Origin: Uliginosibacterium sp036017065
GTDB lineage: Bacteria; Pseudomonadota; Gammaproteobacteria; Burkholderiales; Rhodocyclaceae
DNA: 64,000 nt
NCBI RefSeq assembly: GCF_036017065.1
Contig: NZ_JAYXHR010000003.1
Location: 434,001-498,000 of the forward strand
Direction: 5' to 3'
Shown: positions 33,493 through 42,268 of the stretch, piece by piece
Layout: every line of letters begins with the position of its first letter
Numbering within the stretch: the stretch's first letter is position 1
Notes under the pieces: model-generated
Told to the model about the DNA's origin: nothing
Database searches by the model: none
Seen by the model: only the letters and a program-made list of their open reading frames with translations
Made by a program: the position numbers and the translations under genes

Positions 33493-34595
33493 GCGGCCTC
33501 CTGGACCGGGACGGCGGGCTTGGTGGCGACGACGGCGCGGCGTTTGCGACGGCGCAGGCGGTAGTCGATGAAGGCGTCGCAACCTAGCAGGAAGAACAGC
33601 AGCATGCCCTGGAACAGGCCGGTGATCGCGGCCGGCAGTTGCAGCGCGAGTTGCGCCTGTTCGCCGCCGAGGTAGAGCAGCGCCATCAACAGGCCGGCGC
33701 CGACGATGCCGACCGGATGCAGGCGGCCAATCCACGCCACGATGATGGCCGCGTAGCCATAGCCCGGCGAGATGTTGAGGTTGAGCTGGCCGATGGGGCC
33801 GGCCACTTCCGCGATGCCGGCCAGGCCTGCGGTGAGGCCGGACAGGGTGAGGGCGAACCACACCGTGCGCTTCGACGAGAAGCCGGCGTAGCGTGCCGCC
33901 GCCGGCGCTTCGCCGCCCACCGTGATGGCGTAGGCCAGCAGGCTCTTCTTGGTGAACAGGTAGAACGCCGCCACCGCCGCCAGCGTGATGAAGATGGAGG
34001 TATTGATGCGCAGGCCGTCGGCCAGCATGGAGAACTGCGAGGTGGCGGCGAACATCACCGTCTGCGGGAAGTTCATGCCGCCGGGGTCTTTCCACGGCCC
34101 GCTGACCAGCCAGGACAGCAGGAAGCTGGCGACGTAGGCCAGCATCAGCGTGGTGAGGGTTTCCTCGGCGTTGAAGCGGGTCTTCAGCAGTGCGGGTAGC
34201 GCCCCCCACAGTGCGCCGCCCAGCGCGCCGGCCAGCACCATCGCCGGCAGGGCGAAGCTGCTGCCGGTGCCTTCGAACAGCAGGGCCACGCCACCGCCGA
34301 AGATGGCGCCCATGATGAGCTGGCCTTCCGCACCGATGTTGTAGATGCGCGCCTTGAAGCCGATGGCCAGGCCCTGCGCGATGAGGATCAGCGGGCTGGC
34401 CTTGAGCAGCAGCTCGCTCCAGCCATAGGCGGAATTCAGCGGATCGATGAAGAACACGCGGAAGGCTTCCAGCGGGTCCTTCTTCAGCGCGATGAACAGC
34501 AGCGAACCGACGAACAGGGTGAGCAGTACCGCCAGCGCGGGCGAGGCCCAGCGCATGATGACGGACGGGTTGGCACGGGGCTCAAGCAGGTGCAT
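33489..34595 (-). CDS. Nucleoside ABC transporter permease (first subunit)
   Basis: 368 aa. Multiple hydrophobic segments with IGFKARIYNIGAEGQLIMGA (permease signature), VGGEAPAAARYAGFSSKRT (ATPase-contact loop) and GYGYAAIIVAWIGRLHPVGI. A basic tail RLRRRKRR follows the last helix. It overlaps the ATPase gene by 14 nt and is coupled to the second permease. Together they form the inner-membrane channel of a purine/nucleoside importer. Confidence 0.9.
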   Translation of the reverse strand: MHLLEPRANPSVIMRWASPALAVLLTLFVGSLLFIALKKDPLEAFRVFFIDPLNSAYGWSELLLKASPLILIAQGLAIGFKARIYNIGAEGQLIMGAIFGGGVALLFEGTGSSFALPAMVLAGALGGALWGALPALLKTRFNAEETLTTLMLAYVASFLLSWLVSGPWKDPGGMNFPQTVMFAATSQFSMLADGLRINTSIFITLAAVAAFYLFTKKSLLAYAITVGGEAPAAARYAGFSSKRTVWFALTLSGLTAGLAGIAEVAGPIGQLNLNISPGYGYAAIIVAWIGRLHPVGIVGAGLLMALLYLGGEQAQLALQLPAAITGLFQGMLLFFLLGCDAFIDYRLRRRKRRAVVATKPAVPVQEAA

Positions 34596-36165
34596 GGCTG
34601 CCCCCTTGCGCGCTTTGGCCAGAAACGTGATCGGCGAAGAGGCCGGACATCTTCAGGCCGATGGCCTCGGCATCGGTCTGTTGCTTGGGCACGGCCTCCG
34701 ACAGCTTGCCGCCAGCCAGCACCGCGATGCGGTCGCAGATCTCGAACAACTCTTCCAGCTCCTCGGAAATCACCAGCACCGCCACGCCCTGGCGCGACAG
34801 GTCGATCAGCGTCTGGCGCAGGAAGGCCGAGGCGCCGACGTCCACGCCCCAGGTGGGCTGGGCGACGATCATCAGCTTCGGGGTCTGCATGATCTCGCGG
34901 CCGACGATGAACTTCTGCAGGTTGCCACCGGACAGCGAACGCGCTGCCGATGCCGCGCCACCCGTGCGCACGTCGAAGCGCGCGATGTCGCGGGTGGCGA
35001 ACTCCTTCGCTGCGCCGTAGTTCACCAGGCCGTTCTTCACCATGCCCTGGCGGTGCGCCGTCAGCAGTGCGTTGTCGGTCAGGCTCAGCGAGGGCACGGC
35101 ACCGCGGCCGAGACGCTCTTCCGGCACGAAGACCAGGCCGAGGTCACGGCGTTGGGCTGCGTTCATTGCGCCCACCGCCTTGTCGCCTAGCCTCACCATG
35201 TCGTTCGTGACCGGCACTTCGCCGGACAGCGCGGCCAGCAGCTCCGCCTGGCCGTTACCGGAGATACCTGCGATGCCGACGATCTCGCCGCTGTTCACCG
35301 TCAGGTCGATGCCTTCCAGCGGCGTGCCGAAGGGGTCGTCGGTGGGTTGCGTCAGCCCGCGTACCTGCAGCACCGGTGCGGACACGCCGGTGTAGGGCTC
35401 GGCATGGCAGACCGGCAGCTCGCGGCCGATCATCATGCGCGCCATGCTGGCGGGGGTTTCGTTGCGCGGCGTGGCGTGGCCGGTCACCTTGCCACCGCGC
35501 ATCACGGTGGCGGTGTCGCAGAGCTCCTGGATCTCGTGCAGCTTGTGGCTGATGTAGAGGATGCTCACCCCCTCGCTGGCGAGCTGGCGCAGCGTCTCGA
35601 ACAGCTTGCGCACCGCCTGCGGCGTGAGCACCGAGGTGGGCTCGTCGAGGATCAGCAATTGCGGGTTCTGCAGCAGGCAGCGCACGATCTCCACGCGCTG
35701 GCGCTCGCCCACCGACAGGCTGTGCACCAGGCGGCCGGGGTCCAGTGGCAGGCCGTATTTTTCCGACACGCTCTTCACGCGTTCGGCGAGTGCCGGCAGG
35801 TCGAATTTTCCACCGATGACCAGCGCGATGTTCTCCACCACCGACAGCGTCTCGAACAGCGAGAAGTGCTGGAACACCATGCCGATACCCAGCGCGCGGG
35901 CGGCCGCCGGGTTGGCGATATGCACCTGGCGGCCGTTCCACATGATCTCGCCGGCGTCGGCATGCACCGCGCCGTAGATGACCTTCATCAGCGTGCTCTT
36001 GCCCGCGCCGTTCTCGCCCAGCACGGCGTGGATCTCGCCGGGCATGACGGTCAGGCTCACGTCGTCGTTGGCGACGACGCTGGGGTAACGCTTGGTGATG
36101 TGCAGCAGTTGCAGGCGGGGTTCGCCGGCGGGCGGCGGATGGTCGAGCGGCGCTGTGGTCAGCAT
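34582..36165 (-). CDS. Nucleoside ABC transporter ATP-binding protein (two NBDs)
   Basis: 527 aa with tandem ATPase domains, as in sugar/nucleoside (CUT2-type) importers. The first domain has Walker A GENGAGKSTLMK, signature LSVGERQRVEIVRCL, Walker B LLILDEPTSVLTP and H-loop ISHK. The second has a degenerate Walker A (GISGNGQAELL), VPEERLGRGAVPSLSLTDN and signature LSGGNLQKFIVGRE; its Walker B acidic site reads LMIVAQPTWGVDVGA, the normal form in this family. It overlaps xdhC upstream by 7 nt and the first permease downstream. Confidence 0.92.
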   Translation of the reverse strand: MLTTAPLDHPPPAGEPRLQLLHITKRYPSVVANDDVSLTVMPGEIHAVLGENGAGKSTLMKVIYGAVHADAGEIMWNGRQVHIANPAAARALGIGMVFQHFSLFETLSVVENIALVIGGKFDLPALAERVKSVSEKYGLPLDPGRLVHSLSVGERQRVEIVRCLLQNPQLLILDEPTSVLTPQAVRKLFETLRQLASEGVSILYISHKLHEIQELCDTATVMRGGKVTGHATPRNETPASMARMMIGRELPVCHAEPYTGVSAPVLQVRGLTQPTDDPFGTPLEGIDLTVNSGEIVGIAGISGNGQAELLAALSGEVPVTNDMVRLGDKAVGAMNAAQRRDLGLVFVPEERLGRGAVPSLSLTDNALLTAHRQGMVKNGLVNYGAAKEFATRDIARFDVRTGGAASAARSLSGGNLQKFIVGREIMQTPKLMIVAQPTWGVDVGASAFLRQTLIDLSRQGVAVLVISEELEELFEICDRIAVLAGGKLSEAVPKQQTDAEAIGLKMSGLFADHVSGQSAQGGSHAPA

Positions 36166-37148
36166 GAGTTCCGTTCAGTCGTGGCTGGTGCGGCGGTGGA
36201 CGGGGCGGCAGGACTTCCGTGAATTTGCAGCAACTGCGCGGCGACTGCAACGGCAATTGCTTCGGGTCGCTTGCTGGTGATGCCGGCCACGCCGATGGGG
36301 CAGGTGAGGCGCGAGGTGTCCAGGCCCCGCGCCTGCAGGCGGCGCAGGAAGCCGACACGTTTGCTCTGCGAGCCGATCAGGCCGCAGAAAGCGTAATCGT
36401 CGCGGCGCAGGATGCGCGCCACCACGTCGAAATCGATGGCATGGCTGTGCGTCATCACCAGGAACAGGCTGCCGGGTGGCGCGGCATCGACCTCGCGCGC
36501 CGGATCCTCGCTGACGACGTGGTCGACGCCCGGAGGCGGCGGGGTGTCGAAGGCATCGTCGCGTGAATCGATCCAGGTGAGCTGGGCGCCCAGGGGCGGG
36601 AGCAGTTGCGCCAGGGCCTTGCCGACGTGGCCTGCGCCGAACAGCCAGACCGGGAAGGGCTGCAGCTGCAGCGGTTGCGACAGTTGCCAGTCATCACCCA
36701 TCTGCAGCAGGGTGCCGGCGCTCACATCGGTGTGCTCCCCGGCATCCCGCCCGGAACTGAATTCACTGGCGCGGTCGTGTGCCAGCCGGCGCACCACCCG
36801 CTCGCCACGCGACACGCGGGCCGCACAGCCCTGCCAGCCGAGGATGGCGCTGGCTTCGATGCGCTCGAAGGCCAGCCACACCACGCCGCCGCAACACTGG
36901 CCCAGGCGTGCGCCCAGCGGGAAGCGATGCAGGTCGGTATCAGTACGCCGCGCCAGCATGTCGCGTGCGTGCGCAATGGCCTCCCATTCCAGGTGGCCGC
37001 CACCGATGGTGTCCGCCGTGTCCTGCAGGCTCACCAGCATGCCCGCACCTTCCTCGCGCGGCGCGGAGCCCTCGGTGTGCGCCACCGTCACCAGCACCTG
37101 GGTGCCCTGCAGGCGCAGGCGGGGGAGCAGGGTGCGCAGCCAGTTCAT
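36159..37148 (-). CDS. xdhC: Xanthine dehydrogenase accessory protein XdhC
   Basis: 329 aa. The N-terminal part has VTVAHTEGSAPREEGAGMLV and TIGGGHLEWEAI and the C-terminal Rossmann part has PVWLFGAGHVGKALAQLLP and CGLIGSQSKRVGFLRRL, then CPIGVAGITSKRPEAIAVAV. XdhC binds and sulfurates the molybdenum cofactor for insertion into XdhB. It is transcribed in the same direction as xdhAB but separated from xdhB by a 445-nt repeat region, and overlaps the ABC ATPase gene by 7 nt, so it may be expressed mainly with the transporter. Confidence 0.92.
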   Translation of the reverse strand: MNWLRTLLPRLRLQGTQVLVTVAHTEGSAPREEGAGMLVSLQDTADTIGGGHLEWEAIAHARDMLARRTDTDLHRFPLGARLGQCCGGVVWLAFERIEASAILGWQGCAARVSRGERVVRRLAHDRASEFSSGRDAGEHTDVSAGTLLQMGDDWQLSQPLQLQPFPVWLFGAGHVGKALAQLLPPLGAQLTWIDSRDDAFDTPPPPGVDHVVSEDPAREVDAAPPGSLFLVMTHSHAIDFDVVARILRRDDYAFCGLIGSQSKRVGFLRRLQARGLDTSRLTCPIGVAGITSKRPEAIAVAVAAQLLQIHGSPAAPSTAAPATTERNSC

Positions 37149-37593
37149 GGGGTGACCTCACTGGAGGAAGGGTGAACGTGGCTAGGGCGAGGAATGCATG
37201 TGTTCGGGAACTGCCCTTCGACAAGCTCAGGGCACGGCGTGGCCGTTGGCTGCGGTCCCTGAGCCTGTCGAAGGGGTCGAAGCCAACCTGCCGAGGCCCT
37301 ACGCTCTGGCGGTAATGACGAGGGTGTTTGACCGTCGTCGCACGTTCGATGCGCTGTGGTCCGCCTGCGCTGAATCGCAGCAGGGTAGGTTGGGTTGAGC
37401 GTAGCGAAGCCCAACACCAGACCCTCGCATGGTGTCGATGCCGTCGATCTGGCAACCGCCGGTGTTGGGCTTGCTTCGACACGGCTCAGCACAAGTCGCT
37501 TGCATTCAACCCAACCTACGCCCTCCGTCGAGGGTGTGGGTGTGCAGGACGACGGCCCTTCGACAGGCTCAGGGCACGGCCTGCGTAACCCGC
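37149..37593. repeat. REP and inverted-repeat cluster between xdhB and xdhC
   Basis: 445 nt without genes. It holds an inverted pair CTTCGACAAGCTCAGGG (37217) / CCTGAGCCTGTCGAAGG (37258), one REP reading GTAGGTTGGGTTGAGCG (37385-37416), a longer variant in opposite orientation (37463-37519) and another TTCGACAGGCTCAGGGC (37559). Such hairpins at intercistronic sites often affect mRNA stability or attenuate transcription. Confidence 0.85.
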
Positions 37594-39921
37594 TCACGCC
37601 GCCGCCCCCAGCGCCGGCAGCTCACCCAGCGCGCGCAGGATCGCCTCCGGCGTGGCCGGGGCGTCCAGGCGCGGGCAGCCACCGGTGCGGGCGGCCACGG
37701 CGTCGCGGATGGCGAAGAAGACGGAGAAGGGCAGCATCAGCGGCGGCTCACCGACGGCCTTGGAGCGGTGGATGCTGTCCTCCACGTTGCTGTTGTCGAA
37801 CAGCTTCACGTTGAAGACCGGCGGGCAGTCGGAAGCCGCGGGAATCTTGTAGGTGCTGGGCGCGTGCGTCATCAGCTTGCCGTCCGGGCGCCACCACAAT
37901 TCCTCGGTGGTCAGCCAGCCCATGCCCTGGATGAAGCCACCCTCGATCTGGCCGATGTCCACCGCCGGGTTGATCGACTTGCCGACGTCATGCAGCACAT
38001 CGACCCGCAGAACCTTGGTTTCGCCGGTCAGCGTGTCGATGGCGACTTCGCTCACCGAGGCGCCGTAAGCGAAGTAGAAGAAGGGGCGGCCCTTCATGGT
38101 CTTGGCGTCGTAGTGGATCTTGGGCGTGGCGTAGAAGCCGCTGTCCCACAGCTGGATGCGCGCGCGGTAGGCCTGCGCGGTGACTGCGCCGAAAGGCAGG
38201 CTGACGCCGTCGGCGGTCACCATGCCGTCGGCGAACACCACGTCCTGCGGCGCCACGTTGTGCAGCGGGCCGAAGAAGGCGGCGATGCGTTCACGCACCG
38301 CCTGCGCGGCCTGTTGCACGGCCTTGCCGTTGAGGTCGGTGCCACTCGACGCCGCAGTGGCGGAGGTGTTGGGCACGCGGCTGGTGTCGGTGGGGGTGAG
38401 GCGCACGTCGTTGACCGGCAGGCCGAACTCGTGGGCGGCGATCTGGCGGATCTTGGTGTACAGGCCCTGGCCCATCTCGGTGCCGCCGTGGCTGACCGTC
38501 ACCGTGCCATCGGCATACACATGCACCAGCGCGCCAGCCTGGTTGAACAGCGTGGCGGTGAAGGAGATGCCGAACTTCAGCGGCGTCAGCGCGATGCCGC
38601 GCTTCACCACCGGGCTTTTTTCGTTGAACTGGGCGATGGCGACGCGACGCGCCTCGTAGTCGCTGTCGCGCGCCAGTTGCGCGACCAGTGCGGGGGCCAC
38701 GTTGTCCTCGATGGCCATGCCGTAGTGCGTGAGGTTGCGCGGGCCGGCCGGGTCGGTGCCGTAGAAGTTGCGCTGGCGCACCAGCAGCGGATCGAGGTCC
38801 AGCGTGCGGGCAATGTCGTCGATGACGTACTCGATGGCGAACATGCCCTGCGGGCCGCCGAAGCCGCGGAAGGCGGTGTTGGACACCGTGTTGGTCTTGC
38901 CGCGCAGGCTCTTCACCGCGATGGCGTCGAGGTAATAGCAGTTGTCGGCATGGAAGATGGCGCGGTCATTCACGGGACCGGAGAGGTCGGCCGAGAAACC
39001 GCAGCGCGAGCTGAGCTCGAACTTCACGCCGAGGATCATGCCGTCGTCGTCGAAGCCCGCTTCGTAGCCGATGTCGAAATCGTGGCGCTTGCCGGTGATC
39101 GCCATGTCGTCGTCGCGGTCCAGCCGCAGCTTGACCGGGCGTTGCAGCTTCCACGCTGCCAGCGCGGCGGCGCAGGCGATCTGCGCGGACTGCGACTCCT
39201 TGCCACCGAAGCCGCCGCCTATGCGCCGGCATTCCGCCGTCACCTGGTGCTGGCGCCAGCCCAGCATGTGGGCCACCACCTGCTGCATCTCGGTGGGGTG
39301 CTGGGTGGAGGTGTGGACGTGCAGGGTGTCGTCCTCGCGCAGTTGCGCGCTGGCGATCTGTCCTTCCAGGTAGAAGTGCTCCTGCCCGCCTAGCAGCACA
39401 TTGCCACGCAGGCGGTGCGGCGCGCGGGCCAGTGCCGCGTCGGCGTCCCCTCGCGCGACGTTCACCGGGGGCAGCACGAAGTTGCCGGCGCTGGCGGCTT
39501 CGGCCGCGTTGCGGATCATCGGCAGCACTTCGTAATCCACCTTCGCAATGCGCGCGGCACGGCGCGCGGCGTCGTGACTGCGCGCGACGACGATGAAGAT
39601 CGGCTGGTTGTAGAACTGCACCAGTTCGTCGGCGAGGATGGGGTCGTCGTGCAGCACCGGGCCGCAGTTGTTCTCGCCGGGAATGTCGGCGGCGGTCAGC
39701 ACCGCCACCACGCCGGGAGCGTGGCGCACGTCGTCCAGGTCCAGCTTGCGGATGCGGCCGTGGGCCACGGTGGCGAGGCCGAAGGCGGCGTGCAGGGTTC
39801 CGGCCGGCTCGGGCAGGTCGTCGATGTAGGTGGCGCGGCCGCTGACATGCAGGGCCGCACTTTCGTGCGGGACATCGTCGCCTACTTTATGGATGGGCGG
39901 CGAGGGATGTTCATGTTTCAT
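37594..39921 (-). CDS. xdhB: Xanthine dehydrogenase, molybdopterin-binding subunit
   Basis: 775 aa. The start MKHEHPSPPIHKVGDDVPHE at ATG 39921 has AGGAG upstream and begins at the conserved SAALHVSGRATYIDDLPEP. Moco-binding and active-site motifs include LGGQEHFYLEGQ, RIGGGFGGKE, NTAFRGFGGPQGM, GGTEMGQGLYTK and a late GEPPLMLP (the Glu acting as base in the GEPP motif). It oxidises hypoxanthine and xanthine at molybdenum. It follows xdhA by 14 nt. In-frame codons beyond 39921 belong to the xdhA shadow. Confidence 0.93.
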   Translation of the reverse strand: MKHEHPSPPIHKVGDDVPHESAALHVSGRATYIDDLPEPAGTLHAAFGLATVAHGRIRKLDLDDVRHAPGVVAVLTAADIPGENNCGPVLHDDPILADELVQFYNQPIFIVVARSHDAARRAARIAKVDYEVLPMIRNAAEAASAGNFVLPPVNVARGDADAALARAPHRLRGNVLLGGQEHFYLEGQIASAQLREDDTLHVHTSTQHPTEMQQVVAHMLGWRQHQVTAECRRIGGGFGGKESQSAQIACAAALAAWKLQRPVKLRLDRDDDMAITGKRHDFDIGYEAGFDDDGMILGVKFELSSRCGFSADLSGPVNDRAIFHADNCYYLDAIAVKSLRGKTNTVSNTAFRGFGGPQGMFAIEYVIDDIARTLDLDPLLVRQRNFYGTDPAGPRNLTHYGMAIEDNVAPALVAQLARDSDYEARRVAIAQFNEKSPVVKRGIALTPLKFGISFTATLFNQAGALVHVYADGTVTVSHGGTEMGQGLYTKIRQIAAHEFGLPVNDVRLTPTDTSRVPNTSATAASSGTDLNGKAVQQAAQAVRERIAAFFGPLHNVAPQDVVFADGMVTADGVSLPFGAVTAQAYRARIQLWDSGFYATPKIHYDAKTMKGRPFFYFAYGASVSEVAIDTLTGETKVLRVDVLHDVGKSINPAVDIGQIEGGFIQGMGWLTTEELWWRPDGKLMTHAPSTYKIPAASDCPPVFNVKLFDNSNVEDSIHRSKAVGEPPLMLPFSVFFAIRDAVAARTGGCPRLDAPATPEAILRALGELPALGAAA

Positions 39922-39935
39922 CGTGGCTCCTTTGC

Positions 39936-41417
39936 TCAGGCGGGCAGGCGCACATCCGCCTGCACTGCTCCACGCATTGATTCTGTTTCCAGCCACATTC
40001 TCCAAAGCAGGTTGCGGGCCACCTTGCTGCGATAGGCTGAACTTGCCCGCATGTCGCTCAGCGGAGCGTAGTCGCCATCCAGTGCGTCCATGGCCTTGCG
40101 CACGGTTTCCTCGCTCCACGGCTGGCCGCGCAGGGCGGCTTCGCAGGCGCTGGCGCGTTTCGGCGTGGCGGCCATGCCGCCGAAGGCCACGCGGGCATCG
40201 CGGATGTGGCCATCGCCATCGGTGTACAGCGCGAAGGCGGCACTCACGGCAGAGATGTCCTGGTCCTGCCGCTTGGACACCTTGTAGCTGCGGAAGATTC
40301 GCCCCGGTTGCGCACGCGGCACCTTGAGCGCGCGGACGAACTCGCCGGGTTCGCGGGCGGTTTTCTGGTAGGAGAGGTAGAACTCGTCCAGTGCCATTTC
40401 GCGCAGGCGTGCACCGTGCTGCAGCACGATGCGCGCGCCCAGTGCAATCAGGCCGGGCATGGAGTCGCCGATGGGCGAGCCGTTGGCGACGTTGCCGCCC
40501 AGGGTGCCGGCGTTGCGTACCGGCACCGAGGCGAAACGGCGGGCCTGTTCGGTCCAGTCCGGCTCATCAGCCACCAGCGCGGCGAAGGCGTCGGTGAGGG
40601 TGACACCGGCGCCGATCTCCAGCACGTCGTCATGCACCTGCACCTGCCTGAGTTCCTCGCAGGCGCCCAGGTAGATGATGTTGCCTAGTTGCTTCAGGTG
40701 CTTGGTGACCCACAGGCCGATGTCGGTGGAGCCGGACAGGATCTGCGCGTCCGGCTGGGCGGCGATGGCGGTGCCCAGTTCACTCACCGCGTGGGGTGCC
40801 TGGAAGCGCTGGCCGTTGTGCGAGTAATCCAGCGAGGGCAGGTGCGACAGGGTCTCCAGCACCTCGCGGATCGGGTTGCGGTCGATGTGGGCCGGCGCCA
40901 TGTCCCAGGCCTTCTGCGCGGCGTCCACGATGGGACGGTAGCCGGTGCAGCGGCACAGGTTGCCGGACAGGGTGTCGTTGATCTCCTCGCGCGTCGGGCA
41001 CTGGCCGGAATTGGCGCGGCTTTCGTAATCGGCCCACAGGCTCATGACGAAGCCCGGCGTGCAGAAGCCGCATTGCGAGCCGTGGCAGTCCACCATCGCC
41101 TGCTGCACCGGGTGCAGCTTCGGGGTGCTGCCCTGTTTATCGGCGAGATCCTCGACCGTGAACAGGGCCTTGCCGTCCAGCGTGGGCAGGAACTGGATGC
41201 AGCTGTTCACCGCGCGCAGGCGCACGCCGCCGGGAGCCTTGTCGTCCAGTTCCCCGATCGTGACGGTGCAGGCGCCACAGTCACCCTCGCCGCAGCCTTC
41301 CTTGCTGCCGGTGGCATGGACGTCCTCGCGCAGCCATTGCAGCACGGTGCGCGTGGGCGACACCTCGCTGACGGATTGCAGGCGGCCGCGGAACCAGAAC
41401 TGGATGGGGCGTTGCAT
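39936..41417 (-). CDS. xdhA: Xanthine dehydrogenase, Fe-S/FAD subunit
   Basis: 493 aa. The plant-type [2Fe-2S] domain has Cys at GSKEGCGEGDCGACTV (42, 47, 50) and a fourth Cys in NSCIQFLP; the second cluster uses GSQCGFCTPGFVMSL and GNLCRCTGYRPIVDA. The FAD domain follows (ILSGSTDIGLWVTKHL, RNAGTLGGNVANGSPIGDSM). Electrons pass from the molybdenum site in XdhB through the two clusters to FAD and NAD. First xdh gene of the minus-strand operon, 81 nt after the nucleoside deaminase gene. Confidence 0.93.
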   Translation of the reverse strand: MQRPIQFWFRGRLQSVSEVSPTRTVLQWLREDVHATGSKEGCGEGDCGACTVTIGELDDKAPGGVRLRAVNSCIQFLPTLDGKALFTVEDLADKQGSTPKLHPVQQAMVDCHGSQCGFCTPGFVMSLWADYESRANSGQCPTREEINDTLSGNLCRCTGYRPIVDAAQKAWDMAPAHIDRNPIREVLETLSHLPSLDYSHNGQRFQAPHAVSELGTAIAAQPDAQILSGSTDIGLWVTKHLKQLGNIIYLGACEELRQVQVHDDVLEIGAGVTLTDAFAALVADEPDWTEQARRFASVPVRNAGTLGGNVANGSPIGDSMPGLIALGARIVLQHGARLREMALDEFYLSYQKTAREPGEFVRALKVPRAQPGRIFRSYKVSKRQDQDISAVSAAFALYTDGDGHIRDARVAFGGMAATPKRASACEAALRGQPWSEETVRKAMDALDGDYAPLSDMRASSAYRSKVARNLLWRMWLETESMRGAVQADVRLPA

Positions 41418-41498
41418 GGCTGTCCTTCGTGTCGTTCTTGTTGTCGTGCTGGGTGTTGCCGATTTGCTGCGGGTTACGACGTCTGCGACGTCTGGGTG

Positions 41499-41999
41499 CT
41501 ACGGCTTCGTCCAGAAGCCGGCGTGGCTGCGCGCGGCTTCGTCCTCCATCACCGGCCCCAGCACCTCGATGCGGCGCTGGCCGCGGGCGAAGACTTCGCG
41601 GCAGGGCAGGGCGAAGGTCGGGTTCTCCGGATGATCGCCGGTGAGCCCCAGCAGATTGTGCTCCGACAGCGCATACACCACGCGGCCGATGCCGCACCAG
41701 TAGATCGCGCCGGCACACATCGCGCAAGGCTCGGCGCTGGTGTAGAGGGTGGCGGTGGCGAGTACTTCGGGCGACGCAACGCGGGCGGCCAGCGCGGCGG
41801 CCACCAGCTCGGCATGGCGGGTGGGGTCGCCGGTCGGTGGCAGGCTGTCGTTGCCGGCCTCGGCCAGCACGCGGCCGTCCTGGGCCAGCACCAGGGCGCC
41901 GAAGGGGTGGTGGCCTTCGCTGCGTGCGGTGTCGGCCAGCTGGATGGCACGGCGCAGCCAGCGCTGGTCGTGGTCGCTGAGGGGCGGGCTTGCGGTCAT
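41499..41999 (-). CDS. Nucleoside deaminase (cytidine deaminase fold)
   Basis: 166 aa from ATG 41999; an ATG at 42038 would add 13 residues. Zinc motifs: TRHAELVAA (His 62, catalytic Glu 64) and TSAEPCAMCAGAIYWCGI (Cys 92, 95), the tRNA adenosine/guanine deaminase arrangement. NLLGLTGDHPENPTFALPCR near the C-terminus matches the GuaD-like nucleoside deaminases seen beside xdh genes. Likely substrates are guanine or related purines; no better discrimination is possible from motifs. It heads the minus-strand purine operon, divergent from the BMP gene. Confidence 0.85.
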   Translation of the reverse strand: MTASPPLSDHDQRWLRRAIQLADTARSEGHHPFGALVLAQDGRVLAEAGNDSLPPTGDPTRHAELVAAALAARVASPEVLATATLYTSAEPCAMCAGAIYWCGIGRVVYALSEHNLLGLTGDHPENPTFALPCREVFARGQRRIEVLGPVMEDEAARSHAGFWTKP

Positions 42000-42156
42000 G
42001 GTGTGCGGGAAAAGCGGGGCTGCTGATTTGATCGCCATGCTGGGTCACGCGACTTGATGTCGATCAGGGTTTACGGGGCCGCTTCCGGCGTCAGATTCCA
42101 GTTTAGAGCGACCGCGGGAGGATTATCATCGCCGGGTTTCTGCACCGCGTCATGAA

Positions 42157-42170
42157 CGGCGTATACGCCG
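42157..42170. promoter_or_regulatory. Perfect palindrome CGGCGTATACGCCG in the divergent purine promoter
   Basis: A 14-bp perfect palindrome near the middle of the 269-nt region between the nucleoside deaminase (minus) and BMP (plus) genes, well placed as an operator for both purine transcripts. It has no T-tract, so a terminator is unlikely. Its core CGTATACG recurs upstream of tsx at 18263-18270. The cognate regulator is not in the window. Confidence 0.45.
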
Positions 42171-42268
42171 CATAACATGGCCGGGATGGCTGGCATCCGG
42201 GCCGTTGCTAGGATGCCTTCACCGGTGCGCCAGGCTTGGTGCGCCCGATACTTGGGAGAGATACGTCA

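Noticed and set aside
42157..42170. Intrinsic terminator
   Set aside because: Perfect palindrome without loop or T-tract; better read as an operator.
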